Assembly (NCBI GenBank): GCA_003254925.1
Contig: QANZ01007353.1
Span: forward strand, 4,091-68,090
DNA from: Chamaecrista fasciculata
Taxonomy: Eukaryota; Streptophyta; Magnoliopsida; Fabales; Fabaceae
Direction: 5' to 3'
Length of the DNA: 64,000 nt
A program made the position numbers and the translations under genes. Shown one piece after another: positions 1-11,119 of this stretch. Under the pieces are notes generated by a model. The model saw only the letters and a program-made list of their open reading frames with translations, was not told the DNA's origin and made no database searches. The first letter of the stretch is position 1. Each line of letters begins with the position of its first letter.

Positions 1-290
1 CTCACACATCCCGAGTACACCCCTAACGTCTCAGAGAGAGACCTCGTACGAACATGAGACAAAAGGGAAGGAGGATAAAAGGAAAAGGGGGGACCTTTTC
101 TAAGGTAACAACTTTCTCTCTCTCAAAATATTCAAACTCTCCAGCTTTCTCTCACTAACTTAAGCATCGGAGAAGAATCGCAGGGAACCCCCTGTGCATT
201 CTCGTTTGCAGGTTCCGACGACCCCTACTTGCCGGAAACTGCCTTCTACTGTGAACTCAAGGTTAGATTTACCCTAATCCAGCTTTGTAG
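1..290 (+). mobile_element. Ty3/gypsy-like LTR end fragment (R/U5 part), cut by window edge
   Basis: The word ACTTAAGCATCGGAG at about 160-174, followed by TCGCAGGG and a CCCCCTG stretch, resembles the R/U5 part of plant gypsy LTRs. The same words recur in opposite orientation near 1530-1560, where they sit in a better-preserved LTR. The fragment runs off the left edge, so its outer end cannot be seen. Treated as a fossil; no coding part is visible. Family assignment is inference from word similarity. Confidence 0.4.
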
Positions 291-374
291 TTTTCATTCT
301 TTTTAAAAAAAGAGAGGTATTTTATAATACCTCATATGGTAAATAAATAAATAAATAAATGATTCCTTCTCTTG

Positions 375-470
375 TCTTCGCCTGCTGACTCGAACTCGTA
401 GCCTAAGAATGGAAGATTACAACTCCAAACCAATAAGCTAAGAGTTCCCCAGCGAGTCATGCGCTTCCTA
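375..470 (-). repeat. Possible tRNA-derived SINE fragment
   Basis: Read on the minus strand, this stretch has a B-box-like CGAGTTCGAGTC and, further on, an A-box-like AGCTTATTGGTT, at a spacing similar to Pol III promoters. A TAAA simple repeat (about 341-360) lies at its downstream end, as expected for a SINE tail. No clear target-site duplication was found, so this is tentative. Confidence 0.3.
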
Positions 471-539
471 ATCTGATATAAATCTGATATAAATTGTATC
501 GAAAGTTAGGTAATGTAGCTTCATTCATATAGGTACCTA

Positions 540-961
540 TTAGGGTCGTACACGGGCCGGGTCGGGCTGGGTTTCTGGCCGGGTCACCGGGTCCGATCGG
601 GCCAATTTTTTTTTAAAAATATTTATTCATTCTATATATATGTTAATTTGTATATATTGGTAAAACAATTAATTTTGGATAGATTTAATGATGTTTTTAT
701 TAATAAAGACATTTAATTTGATTTAATTGTTAAAAAAAATGTTGATTTAATTAAAATTAAATATATATTTTATGTATATTTTTAATATACAATTGATAAA
801 AATAATAATAGATATGTATTTCTTACAATTAAAAAAATACTTAGTAGTATAAAATATAAATATATACAGTAAAAAGTTAATTTTTTTTATAAATGGGGGT
901 ACCCCGGGCCGGGCCGGGTCCACTGAGTTGGACCAGATTGAGTCCACCTTGTACACCCCTA
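540..961. mobile_element. hAT-type MITE with GC-rich ends
   Basis: The left end starts TAGGGTCGTACACGGGCCGG. The right end, reversed, starts TAGGGGTGTACAAGG, followed further in by GGCCCGG repeats. The middle is very AT-rich. TAGGG-type inverted ends with GGGCCGGG arms are a widespread plant hAT MITE type. The flanks show only an imperfect short duplication (CCTAT-like), so exact ends are uncertain by a few bases. Confidence 0.55.
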
Positions 962-1439
962 GTCCCTATATTTCCCTTAGTTATATAGGACTAAAGCAAA
1001 TACTATTTAATCGACTAAAAACACATTTCAATCCCTCAAGTATTCACTTTTTTTTAACTTATTCCATCTTAGATTTCTTCTTCTCACTTTAGTCCCTTAT
1101 AATTTGTTTTGTTATCAATGTTAGTTTCTTTTTTTTATTATTATCTTAGAAATTTGTTTTGTTAATATGACAATAAAATTTTCTTATGTAATTAAAGTAT
1201 TATGCCATTAACTAATGATAAATTATGTCTTGAACTAACCATAATATGTCACAAATTTAGTTGAATATTTAGAATGAATATATGATATTAATAATAATTA
1301 AATTTATAAGTAATTAAACCAAGAAAAGAATGTTAGAGACTAAATTGAAAAAAATACTATTTAATTTATTCAGTCTTGATTTATTTTGATTCTATTTTAT
1401 TCATGATTAATAATATAAAAATACCTTCTGATGAATTAG

Positions 1440-2052
1440 GTTCTGGCCGGGGGTCATTACCTGGTTCAGATGAGGCAACTCTAGGTTGAAGGTTACCTGC
1501 AAGATAATGTACACACAGGGTGGCCCTGCGATTCACCTCCGATGCTTAAGTTAGTAATGGGTGTTTGCTCAATAACGTCAATTGACTGAGAGTAGAGCGC
1601 ACCTTTGCCAGTGTGGAGGGTTGACCTTTTTATACTGGCTGAGGGCAATCTGGTGTGATCCTGCCATAAATGTCTAGATATTTGATTATGATCATTGCTG
1701 ATCTGATTGTGATCCTTGGCTTCCACGTAATTTCCTTTCTTGTGAAAGGCGCCTTGATGGCCAAGGCAGAATCCATGGGGAGGATCTCTACGTGATCTGC
1801 CTTGATTGACAGCGGATCTCGGTTGATCCTTGATTGGTTCCTGATTGATCCAGGGAATGTTTTCATATTCCTCGTGATCTTTTGCATCGTGGGTGCCTAC
1901 GCACCTTATGGTGCTGGGCGTCCTTGCCCTGGTGAGGTGCAGGGCGTTCTCGCCCTTACAACTCACCTTGTGGGCCTATGGCGTACTGGGCCAAGGGCAT
2001 CTTCTGCCGTTTGGGCCTCTTAATTATTGGGCCTATTATCACTAGTCCCAAC
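1440..2052 (-). mobile_element. LTR of a retrotransposon, minus orientation
   Basis: On the minus strand the segment starts TGTTGGGACTAGTGATAATA at 2052. It carries a TATA-like CAGTATAAAAAGG near 1630-1645 and, downstream of it, the words ACTTAAGCATCGGAG and TCGCAGGG also seen at the left window edge. This is the order promoter, R, U5 expected of an LTR. A long open frame inside is a by-product of GC content and matches no family I know. Family is probably Ty3/gypsy, by inference. It is a fossil, and no pol region lies next to it. Confidence 0.45.
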
Positions 2053-2189
2053 AAAAGAAGTGAAGCTCTGTCCCCATCAGTGGAGTCCCCTTCGAGGGTG
2101 TTCTCGATGTTTGCTACAACCTCATGGGCGTTCATGTCGTGGGCGCTACGGGTTTTACCTTGAAGATTCTGAATGTTTGTGACCTAGCC

Positions 2190-2890
2190 TAATGCGGCGT
2201 TCTCGGATCTGGCGTTACCAAACCCTGTCTTTTCAGTTTTCCTGCTGACGTTGCGTGTCACTCCACTTTTTGCATGTCAGCGCATCATGGCCACGTGTCA
2301 TACTGTGATTGGCTGTCGTCCCGTAATGATGGTAAAACGTGGACCGAGGGAGGCGCAATAAATGCGCCTTTTCGATTTTCGCAACTGCATTTTTTCAAAA
2401 CCGCCACTTTTCATTTTCCCTCTCACTTCATCTTTCTCCATTTTCTCTGCGACGTTCTCTCTCTCTGTGCTCTCGTCGGAGCTAAAGACTTTTGGTTGTC
2501 CGATCAACATTATTCGCCGGTACATTGCTGCCATTCTCGCCATCGTTGGCGTTTGGGTAAGTATCTCGTAATTGCTTTCGAAACTTGCTTGATTTCTGCA
2601 TTTTACTTGAGTTTTGCTCATTGCGTTCTTCGCAGTGTTCTTCGTCGTTTTCTAGATTTTTCCTGCTAGGACTCTCCTCAAATTCGTCAGCGACATGGAC
2701 TTTGACCCACGTAAGTTTTTTGAACTTTCTCCTTCATCTTCCTCGTCTTCTTCTGAGTTTGAGTTTTGGTCTGAGTTTGGTGATCAACCACAACCACTGC
2801 GAGTCATTTTTTCAAATGATCCTTTTTTCCCTGAGGGTGTCTCCCCCCTTTTTGCTGGTGAGTGGAGCAAAGTATTACAACCAATGGGTT
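2190..2890 (+). mobile_element. Retrotransposon-like 5' region with possible gag start
   Basis: The order resembles the 5' end of a plant LTR element: GC-richer upstream sequence with CACGTGTC, a TATA-like GCGCAATAAATGCGCC (about 2352-2367), a pyrimidine-rich leader, then a short frame starting at 2695 with a serine-rich stretch and acidic/aromatic residues. I do not recognise the protein. It could also be the 5' end of a lost host gene. The segment stops abruptly near 2890 where AT-rich sequence and another repeat begin. Confidence 0.25.
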
Positions 2891-2928
2891 ATAATTATAA
2901 ATATTTAATTATTTATATATATAAATAT

Positions 2929-3000
2929 ATGTCGTGTCGTGTCGCTTAATTTTGAAAGTTTGCCGTGTCGTGTCCCGTGTCCGTGTCAGTGTCCATGCTT
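2929..3000. repeat. CGTGTC-rich transposon end fragment
   Basis: Short reiterated CGTGTC words end in CCATGCTTCATAG. This is a common terminal module of degraded plant DNA transposons (hAT-like by resemblance). No partner end is visible. Confidence 0.3.
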
Positions 3001-3887
3001 CATAGATCTAAATATTTGATAGACCTGAAAGCTTATATCAAAATAAATGTTTTATTTTAGATGTGGATTGATTTATGTATTTTTAAATTTGATATGTGAT
3101 CACAATTAATCTTGTGAAGTGTTTCATATGTCAAAAATTATTGAGATTAAGTCTCATGTAGAGACGGTGTTTGATATATTGATATTGCTTCTCGAGAAGA
3201 GACAAGAGTGATGATATGTCAATTATTAAATGAGATTGCCATTGATTTATTTTGACAAGTGAAGCTGAAGTTCACAGTACATTTATTCTGATAATGATTA
3301 ATTTTCTCTGAAAGAAAGAGAATTGAAAAATCTCACAAAGATATTCTAGAAGAGTAATAATATATACTCTGGAAGAGTAACAATCTCATATTAACAAGAT
3401 TATATTCCTTGATATAACCTAATAGTAGTTTAGAATTTGGATACTATTAAAATATGATATCAATAAACTGAAGGAAAATTTGAGTATATGATATGAATAA
3501 GTTTTTAAATCTCGGTATCTCAATAAATATGATATGGTTCCTAAAGAACTAAATATGAGATAGTTCCTGAATGACCAAATATGAGATAGTTCTTGAAGAA
3601 CTAAATCCATTTTATTTAATTATCTCCTTTATTTCTTTGAATTAAATATATATATATATATATTCTATTATCCATTTTTCATTTGGTGAACAATTTATAT
3701 GTTAATAATGTATTCTTTTATTTCTTTCATCTTTTATTTTTATCTATATTTAATTATATGATTTCTTGTTTGAGTATAAATCATGTATCCATCACATTGT
3801 ATGTCATACGATCAAATATCTTGTTGAATTATATCAAGTTTTCTTAAAGGAAAGAAAGTGTTATGGAGGAAAAAATAAAGGCCAAAG
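3001..3887. other. Intergenic stretch, little recognisable
   Basis: AT-rich sequence without a supported gene. A short imperfect tandem repeat of about 32 bp (unit containing AAATATGAGATAGTTC) lies at about 3538-3608, and a TA run at about 3645-3662. Confidence 0.5.
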
Positions 3888-4845
3888 TGCGAATTTGATC
3901 CTATAATTAACTTTGCTCTAGGTCCCAAATCAGTCCTATATCTTTTTTTGTCTCGAATTTGGTTCTATATCTTTGCTCCAGGTTCCAAATCAGTTATATA
4001 TCTTTTTTTGTCTTAGTTTTGGTCCCATATGTTTTAAAAACCTCCCACCATTAGTCCTCCGTCTATTTTAAATTACAGTTTAGTCCTGAAAACTTCAAGT
4101 CCCTTTCATTTTAGTTCCTGACTATCAAAATGAAAGTGAAAGTGAAAGAGCATTCTTGAAGATTCTCAAACCTTACATCTTGGTCCCTAATCCATAAATT
4201 CTTCATGAAATGGAAAAGAAATACAAAAACAACATAAATTAAAGCAAATGACAGAGAGATTAAAATTGAAAATGCAAAAAATTTAAAACCTACCGGAAAA
4301 TATACAGAAATCGCCGAGAAACTCAAGAAGTCATCCCAAAACCCCAATTTGTACTTCTCAAAAGTTTGGATTTTCAAAAATTCTTTCTTAAAGCATTTGA
4401 GGCCGCTTATTTGCGTGAGATTTCTGTGAGGATCGAGGTTTTTGGAAGAGTTTTTGAGTTTATCGGCGATTTTCCTACGTTTTCCGACGAGTTTGGGGCA
4501 TTTTTCGGTGGGTTTAAAATTTTCTGCGTTTTTGTTTTGGTCCCTCTGTCATTTGCTTTAATTTGTGTTGTTTTTGCATTTCTTCTATTCTATTTCATGA
4601 AGAATTCATGGATTAGGGACCAAGATATAAGGTTTGAGAATTTTCAGGGATGCTCTTTCACTTTCATTTTGATGACTAAAGTGAAAAGAACTTGAAGTTT
4701 TCAGCACTAAACTGTAATTTAAAATGAACAGAGGACTAATAGTGGCAGTTTTTCAAAACATATGGACCAAAACTGAGACAAAAAAATATATAGGACTGAT
4801 TTGGGGTTTAGAGCAAAGATACAGAACCAAATTCGATCTCCAAAA
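3888..4845. mobile_element. Long palindromic (foldback) element upstream of PSRP2
   Basis: The left arm (about 3888-4370) and right arm (about 4380-4845) are inverted copies. Examples: TTGGTCCCTAATCCATAA on the left against TTATGGATTAGGGACCAA-like on the right, and TTTAAAACCTACCGG against CGGTGGGTTTAAAA. Almost no loop remains. The TTGGTCCC words tie it to the many palindromes elsewhere in the window. Two open frames inside (4111-4377 and 4366-4695) are mirror images of each other and not genes. The right end lies about 120 bp before the PSRP2 start codon. Confidence 0.75.
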
Positions 4846-4966
4846 TATTTCCCAGAGGATAACGTCAAGGAGATAAACCCACATTTTCTTTCTCGTTGCC
4901 TCGTTCCTCTGTTGCTTCAGAAACACTTTCCTTTTCTGCTCTCATTTCCGTCCTTGCATCACAGAA

Positions 4967-7900
4967 ATGGCTTTATACTCTTCCCTATTCTCACCTCCCA
5001 ACCTTGTTTCCAATCACACAGTTAAATCCTTCGCAACCCCATCAAATTTCTCGCTTCAAATTTTGAAAACCATTCACTTACAACAACAACCCATTCTCAA
5101 ATCAACGCCTTCTCCGATAGTCTCAACTCCCAGAGGCAGACACTACCGGAAACCTCCCTTTGCTGTTGCTGAAGAAACTGCCGTCACCTCGCCGCCACCG
5201 TTGGACCCGAAATCCGAGGCGGCGAGGAAGCTTTACGTTGGGAACATTCCTCGGAATGTTAATAATGCTGAGCTTGCTCGGATTTTTGAAGAGCATGGTG
5301 CTGTTGAGAAAGCGGAGGTAGTAATATTTCCCCGTTAACTCTAGTTATAATTCCGATTTGTCTCTTTGCTTATCGAATTTAGCTGATGAATTTTGTTGTT
5401 GAACTTTGTTTGACTCAGAAATATAGGAATGTGTGAGAGAAAAGTTATATTTTAGTCATGGGACTTGTAATTTAATCCTTCAAAAAGATGATTATGGTCA
5501 AATTAGAGCCTTAAAGATGATGCCCCTCGCAATGTTACCCTTATAGGGTTATACCCAGATTTTATTTATAATTTGATGGTTTAATTGAAACAGTATTAAC
5601 TTAAAGAAGGTTTTACCTATATAGAAATTTGAGTATGATAGTAATATTATCATAATTTAGTCATAAATATTGAAAGAAGTTTCGGTATAAGGGTAATATT
5701 GAAATAAGTTTTAACTATGAGGGGTTAAAATCGACGGTTATGATTTTTGAAGGACTAAAATGAAAGTCACTATATCTTTCGAGAATTAAAGTATAGTTTT
5801 TCTCAAATAGGTAATAAGGGGGTAGGTTTTTGTTGGACTGATAAATGGGTTTGGAAAAGATGGTGTTTTGAACTGAATCTTTGTTAAACTTGAGATTGAG
5901 GTGGATATGAACTGTATGTGTATGGTTATACTTACGTAGAAGTCCATACAAGGATTAGTTTGCTTCAAGATTCAGTAAGCTGTTGAAGTTTCTTAGAGCA
6001 AGATGGAAGAAAATTTCTGTGAATTGGGCACGTGTGTTTTACTCTTCTCATGCTATACTATTCAATGTAATGATTATAGCTTTGGATTTATATCTTTAAA
6101 TGCATAACTTGAAATTACATGGGACTTTGAAAATCACAATTAGAAACGAGGGCTAGAAAGTGGGGTTTCTTCTTGTTAGTTTGTTGATCTTCTTGTAACT
6201 ACATTTTTTGATGTCCCTATCAGACAAGTTGTGCCTTCTGGCACTTTTTATTAATCAAACTGAACACAATTTGATCAATTCTAAGGCGATTTTCGATTTA
6301 GTTGTGAAGGGAAGAGTGATCTTTTCAATTCTAATGCTATACTGATGAGAGTGAGTGAGCTTCTGTCAAGCTCATAAATGCTGTGGCAGATTGGCTTGCT
6401 AATCTGGCTGTAAGGAAGAAGTCTGGTTTCTTTGTTTTTAGTGAGCCTCCTAAAGCTGTAGGAATTTGCTTTTTGGTGATTTTGTAGGGGTCGCTTTCCT
6501 TAGATTTTATGCTGTTTAGTTTCTGAGCTTAGCTCCGTTTCAATCCAAAAAAGAAAAAGAAACACAATTTGATAATGGTTAAATAGAAAAAATGTGCGTG
6601 GCTAAGCATTATGAGTGACATTATAACTTCTATGTTTTCCATCAGAACTGAGACAGGAATATCAAAACTATAAACCCAAAAATGGTGTTTCATAGCTTTC
6701 TACACCCTTGGTAATGGTTAATATTTTTCTTTAAATATTATGAAGCTTATTTGTTGTTGGTGTGACAATTTAAGGCAGCATAATTTCTCTTACAACTTAC
6801 AAATGCAGATATAGTTTAAGGTGTTATGAATCCGGATTATGATACGTGAACAATTCATATGCCTGTCAAGTTCTTTAAAGAATCTGCATTCGATTTGTGT
6901 AGTTTACTTTTATATATGTATGGGATATCATTTTCATTGATATTTAACTCTTTACTTTTACTTTTTTATTGATCTTATTTATAGGTTATGTATGACAAAT
7001 ACTCTGGAAGGAGTCGTCGCTTTGCATTTGTTACGATGAAGACCGTTGAGGATGCAAATGCAGTAATTGAGAAGCTAAATGGCACTGTAATTTCATCCTT
7101 TATATTGTCATAATTTATAAAATTTGATCAAAAGATTCCTAGTTCCTAGTGCTTATTCATCCATTTTTTTTAGGGTCAAAGCTCATTCAACGTTTTTGAG
7201 GATTGATAGCTTCATGTTTTGGTAACAGGAAATTGGAGGTCGGGAGATTAAAGTAAACATAACAGAAAAGCCTATGCAAACAGTGGATTTGTCTATTCTC
7301 CAGGCAGAGGAAACTGAATTTATTGACAGTCCCCATAAAGTCTATGTAGGAAATCTTGCAAAGACAGTAACGACGGATATTCTTAAAGACTTTTTTGCTA
7401 CAAATGGAGAAGTTCTTAGTGCCAAGGTTTCACGGGTTCCTGGGACCTCAAAATCAAGTGGGTTTGGGTTTGTCGCATTTTCTTCGGAGAAGGATGTAGA
7501 AGCTGCAATCTCATCTTTCAACAACTCTGTAAGTTGTTTATGACTTTTGTTTGTTTTCCTGCAAGCTTACACACCTCCCGAAATGCTTAAACATGACACC
7601 ATGGATTACACCTGTTTTTGCTTGTAGATCGATACTGATGTAATGATTTTTACCAACTTACTACATACTATTTAATCAGAAACTTCTATAATAAATTTCA
7701 GATGTGGTCTATGAATTGCTTTTGATTTCACTTTTTTGTAGTTTATAAGTACTATGTACTAATCTAAGAAATATGAAATGCAGATATTACCTATTAACCG
7801 ACACATTGGCATGCATCTGTTCATGTCAGAATAAAATTAAGGCTTTTACTTTAGAGAGCTTAAGCTATTGAGAGCTCTAATTGTTAACCATCTCTCTTTG

Positions 7901-8193
7901 AGTTTGACAATGTCCGGACTCTGATTACCTTTATTTTTGCCTTCCCCACATTTTCAATTCTTACCTTAATTATCTCCTAAGATATCAGCATGAAGTGAAA
8001 GATGCTATTTATCAAGCTTAGATTTAAATGGATTGAGTTTTGTACACTGAGAATAATGGGAACTTTTGTAAGTGGCTAGTTTGCTTTCTAAATCCCTAGT
8101 TAATCATGATTTAAGAAGATAATAACATGTCTAATAACCTGTAATTAACTGCAGTTGTTAGAAGGGCAGCGAATTCGTGTGAATAAAGCATAG
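4967..8193 (+). CDS. PSRP2: Plastid-specific 30S ribosomal protein 2 (two-RRM protein), chloroplast
   Basis: Four coding exons: 4967-5317, 6985-7086, 7229-7528, 8155-8193; all GT-AG and phase 0, giving 263 residues. Residues 1 to about 70 are Ser/Pro/Thr-rich with few acidic residues, as in a chloroplast transit peptide. RRM1 (about 88-165) has RNP2 LYVGNI and RNP1 RSRRFAFVTM; the GRSRRF run spans residues 125-130. RRM2 (about 188-263) has VYVGNL and SSGFGFVAF. The C-terminus EGQRIRVNKA and the linker VNITEKP match Arabidopsis PSRP2 (At3g52150) as I remember it. The family binds plastid ribosomal small subunits and RNA. Intron 1 carries a LINE insertion and palindrome remnants. The start is the first ATG of a transit-peptide-like frame, with a short pyrimidine-rich leader between it and the palindrome. 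Confidence 0.93.
5450..5805. repeat. Degraded palindrome remnant in PSRP2 intron 1
   Basis: The left part (TTAGTCATGGGACTTG, TTTAATCCTTCAAAAA) is an imperfect inverse of the right part (TTTTTGAAGGACTAAAAT, ATCTTTCGAGAATTAAAG). The words resemble the GGTCCC/GGACTAAA palindromes elsewhere, but divergence is high and ends cannot be fixed. Confidence 0.45.
6276..6560 (+). mobile_element. 5'-truncated LINE, 3' end, in PSRP2 intron 1
   Basis: A 285-bp insertion flanked by a perfect 13-bp duplication AACACAATTTGAT (6263-6275 and 6561-6573). It ends in an A-rich tail (AAAAAAGAAAAAG). About 6385-6480 reads in plus sense as the end of a plant LINE RNase H domain, with NAVADWLANLAVRKKSG followed by a proline pair. 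5' truncation, A-rich tail and target duplication are the hallmarks of LINE retroposition. Confidence 0.85.
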
Positions 8194-8304
8194 AGAGCGA
8201 GAGCCGGGAGCAAAGTTTGGGATCATGCTCGAGTTTATATCTTCTAGCTGAGAACCAGTGTAGAGTTTGTATGAAACCGAAGTTACTAACTAGTTATCTT
8301 ATTT

Positions 8305-8452
8305 GGGAGTGGATCAGCTGAAGTATGAATCCATTAAGGTATGTAAATTATGAAATCTCAACCACTCATTGTTCTGAATCTGTCCCAAGTTATTTTAATA
8401 GATGATCAAGATCACATACTTTACATACTTTAACTATAGCAGATCCACTCCC
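8305..8452. mobile_element. Mutator-type MITE just 3' of the PSRP2 stop
   Basis: 148 bp with 15-bp terminal inverted repeats, GGGAGTGGATCAGCT on the left and GGGAGTGGATCTGCT reversed on the right (one mismatch). It is flanked by a perfect 9-bp duplication ATCTTATTT (8296-8304, 8453-8461). A 9-bp duplication is characteristic of Mutator-like transposition. It lies 112 bp after the stop codon and so may be part of the 3' UTR. Confidence 0.85.
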
Positions 8453-8473
8453 ATCTTATTTATTGTTTAATTT

Positions 8474-8818
8474 AGGCGAAAGTACTTTTGGTACCCCTCA
8501 AGTATGGAGTCAGTTTCAGTTGTACCCATAAAGTTTTTTTTTGGGTCAATTTTACCCCCAAAGTCTGCGATCAATTTCAGTTGTACTCCCGCCAATTGTA
8601 CTTCTAATGTTTCACATTTAAATCAATTGTATCCCCAAATTGGGGGTACAATTGACACAAAAAAGAAAAGATTGGGGGTATAATTGATCCAAAAAAACTT
8701 TTAGTGTGCAATTGAAACTAACCCTATACTTTGGGGGTACGATTGACTCAAAAAAAACTTTTGGGTACAACTGAAACTGACTCCATACTTTGGGGGTACC
8801 AAGAGTACTTTTGTCTTT
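8474..8818. mobile_element. Palindromic element with GGTACCCC arms
   Basis: Left arm words AGTACTTTTGGTACCCCTC and CAGTTTCAGTTGTACCC are mirrored on the right by GGGTACAACTGAAACTG and GGGGTACCAAGAGTACT. A spacer of about 60 bp lies between. It sits directly downstream of the 3' MITE of PSRP2. It resembles in design, but not in exact words, the GGTCCC palindromes. Confidence 0.7.
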
Positions 8819-9262
8819 AATTTAAATGTCATCTCTTTCAGTTTTATGACAGTGGCATTTGAATTCTTCTGTTGCAGGAAAAGCCCAGATTTTTAGGACC
8901 TCACTGTACTTATAATTTTGTTTTGTTCCTTTTCTCTGTACTTCAAGTCATGTTGACTTATGAATGTACTTAATTCCTCTGTTCGATCTGAAACGAATCA
9001 GGATTAACCTGGAATTTTTAGTCTGTATACTGCAGTTTGTGGTTGAATCTAGAATTGAGTTCTGTGTGGTCTTTGTCTCCTTGATGTGGTTTTTACATAT
9101 GGAGTTTGTTGAAATGGGTTAACATTTAATACAACAGTAAGAAACCAAGTAAATCACCAAATATCATATAGGGCAATGGATCCTCTCCCGTCTTCCCTCT
9201 ATCAAAGTCGTCCCTAGTATTGAAACGCATTGTTGCACTAAACTTTTTTTTTTTTTTTTTGT

Positions 9263-9580
9263 GGTAAAAGCATTAATTTTATCCCAAACTTTACACAAAC
9301 TATCAATTTTGTCCCTAATATTTTTTTGTTGTCAATTTTGTCCCTAATGTATTATATTTTGGTCAATTTTTTCCTTTGACTAACTTCTTTCAATAAATTA
9401 ATAACAAATTGCATTCTATTTTTCAATCTGAATTAGGATTTGAGTTTCTTTTTCTATCAATTTTGCATTATATATCATTAGCCACATACATTTTGTTAAT
9501 ATTTGGTTAAAGTAAGAGCAAAGGATAAAATTGACAAAAATGTGAAACATTGGGGATGAGGACAAAATTAGTACTTTTGC
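9263..9580 (-). mobile_element. Palindromic element, family B copy 1
   Basis: Ends are GGTAAAAGCATTAATTTTAT and the inverse AAAATTAGTACTTTTGC. The core shared with copies at 21418, 40487 and 61079 contains a GATAGAAAAAGAAACTCAA-like stretch and a TTTTTCAATCT-like stretch. This copy has the core reversed relative to the other three, so it is given as minus. It is non-coding. Confidence 0.7.
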
Positions 9581-9621
9581 TCTTTTTTTCAGTTAAAACT
9601 TCATTGTTATCTTCAAATTAT

Positions 9622-10196
9622 GGAATAAGTTTTTGGTCTTAAAACTATTTTTTACTTCGTTTTGATCCCTAAACTTTCATATTGTTTAGTTTCTATCCCC
9701 AAAATATGATTTTGTTAGGTTTCTGTTGTTATTTATAATTTGAACAATTGAGATTGACCATTTTTCTCTCATATGTGATTTAAACATAGGTGTTCAAACA
9801 ACTGATATGGCACAATATGATAAAGGTTTGTATGGATGGTATATCTCTATTCCTTGATTTATTTCTGATTTTTCTAATTCAGAAAAAAAAAATATGTATC
9901 TTAATAAGTGAGTTGACAAAGATAAAAGGAGAATTTTATTTTTAATCACAAATTGGAGATAAAAATCAACCACAAATTTATCTTCATTTTGTGATTAAGA
10001 ATGAAAATTTTTATTTGTCAACTCATTAATTATGACACATATAAGAGAGAAGTAATACATTTTAATTGTCCAAGTTAGAAATAACGATATAAAACATATG
10101 GAATCACATTCTGGGGACTTAAACAAAACAAATATGAATGTTTGAGGACCAAAATGAAACTTACCCCATAGTTTAAGGACCAAAATGAGAATTTGA
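9622..10196. mobile_element. Palindromic element, family C copy 1
   Basis: Left words TTTTTGGTCTTAAAACTATT and ATATGATTTTGTTAGGTTTCTG are mirrored by GGAATCACATTCTGG and AGTTTAAGGACCAAAATGAG. Inner words (CACAAATTTATCTTCATTTTGTGATTAAG) are shared with the copy in AGT1 intron 3. No coding capacity. Confidence 0.65.
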
Positions 10197-10204
10197 CCAT
10201 GGGT

Positions 10205-10670
10205 TGTTTGTTTCACCGATGGGTGAAGTTCGTCATATCTTTGGAGTTAAGGGTTACTCTTAATAGTTAATTTTTCTTTCAAGTTGGGGTCGTCACAAAA
10301 TAAGATTAAATTAGGATTGAAAGCGATTATAGAACTATAAAGTGAAAAATTGTGAAAAATCATTTTTGAGTTTGATATAACCTCATTTGATAGCGGCCTC
10401 AACTAGAAAAAGTAAATTGTTAAGAGTAACTCCTAACTCCAAGCTAGTCACGATAAGACTTGAAATGAGAGAGATATAACCAATTTCATTTGTTTGATTG
10501 TGAAAATAGTAGTTCATTTTTTAAGTCCAATTTGACCTTATTTACTGATGACTTCAATTGAACATAAAAATGACACGTCACAAGCAATATGTAGTTCAAG
10601 ATTTGCAGCATTCAAATTTGAAACAAAAGAGATATGATCACATTCAATCGTTGTGATAAAAAAATAAAAC
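10205..10670. repeat. Family H repeat, copy 1 (internally duplicated)
   Basis: Contains two diverged direct copies of a module of the form 'AAGAGTAACTC..AACTC..GTCAC...TTGAAA.GAGAGATAT...ATTTCATTTGTTTGATTGTGA'. Related copies are at about 49440-49830 and 59600-60010. No terminal repeats or coding frame are obvious; the class is unknown. Confidence 0.45.
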
Positions 10671-10806
10671 TTTTGTTAAACTTGGAAGATTAAAATTGCA
10701 GCAAAAGAAAATAAATGGTTGAATTGCAATTTACTCTAAAGATGAAATATTAAAATTGTATGTACCCGATTTTTCGCAAGTATTGCATTTAAAAGTCCGT
10801 AGCTAA

Positions 10807-10951
10807 GGCCAATAAGGTTTGGCTCACTTGGTCACCTTCCGCCCATGACAATTCTAAGGTACCTTTGTAAGTTTTTTTTGAGCTTTAAGGCCTGCCCTGA
10901 CCTTGGACTAGAGCGCCATCCCCTCACATAAATTTTTTTTTTCCACAAAAA
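10807..10951 (+). mobile_element. tRNA-derived SINE-like insertion
   Basis: A 145-bp insertion starting GGCCAATAAGGTTTGGCTCA, with A-box-like TGGCTCACTTGGT and an A-rich end. It is flanked by a 15-bp duplication AAAGTCC(G/C)TAGCTAA (10792-10806 and 10952-10966, one mismatch). The B box is degraded. Confidence 0.6.
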
Positions 10952-11119
10952 AAAGTCCCTAGCTAACCATGATACATAAATTGTTGGAATTGCACTTTGT
11001 GCGATAAAGTGATGCAAACAACTATATATATATTGGGAAAATGAGTCGCTAGAGAAAATTATCAACCCAATTATAATTAAATAGAAAAAAACAAATAAGA
11101 TATATAAATAAATATATAT

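Noticed and set aside
1493-1966. 157-residue minus-strand open frame
   Set aside because: It lies wholly within an LTR (promoter, R and U5 words present), matches no family, and has an overlapping rival frame of similar quality.
2274-2669. 131-residue plus-strand open frame
   Set aside because: Composition is that of a pyrimidine-rich leader (Phe/Ser/Leu). Overlapping frames on both strands are equally open and no domain is seen.
4111-4695. Two open frames rich in Phe and Val on opposite strands
   Set aside because: They are mirror images produced by the arms of one palindrome.
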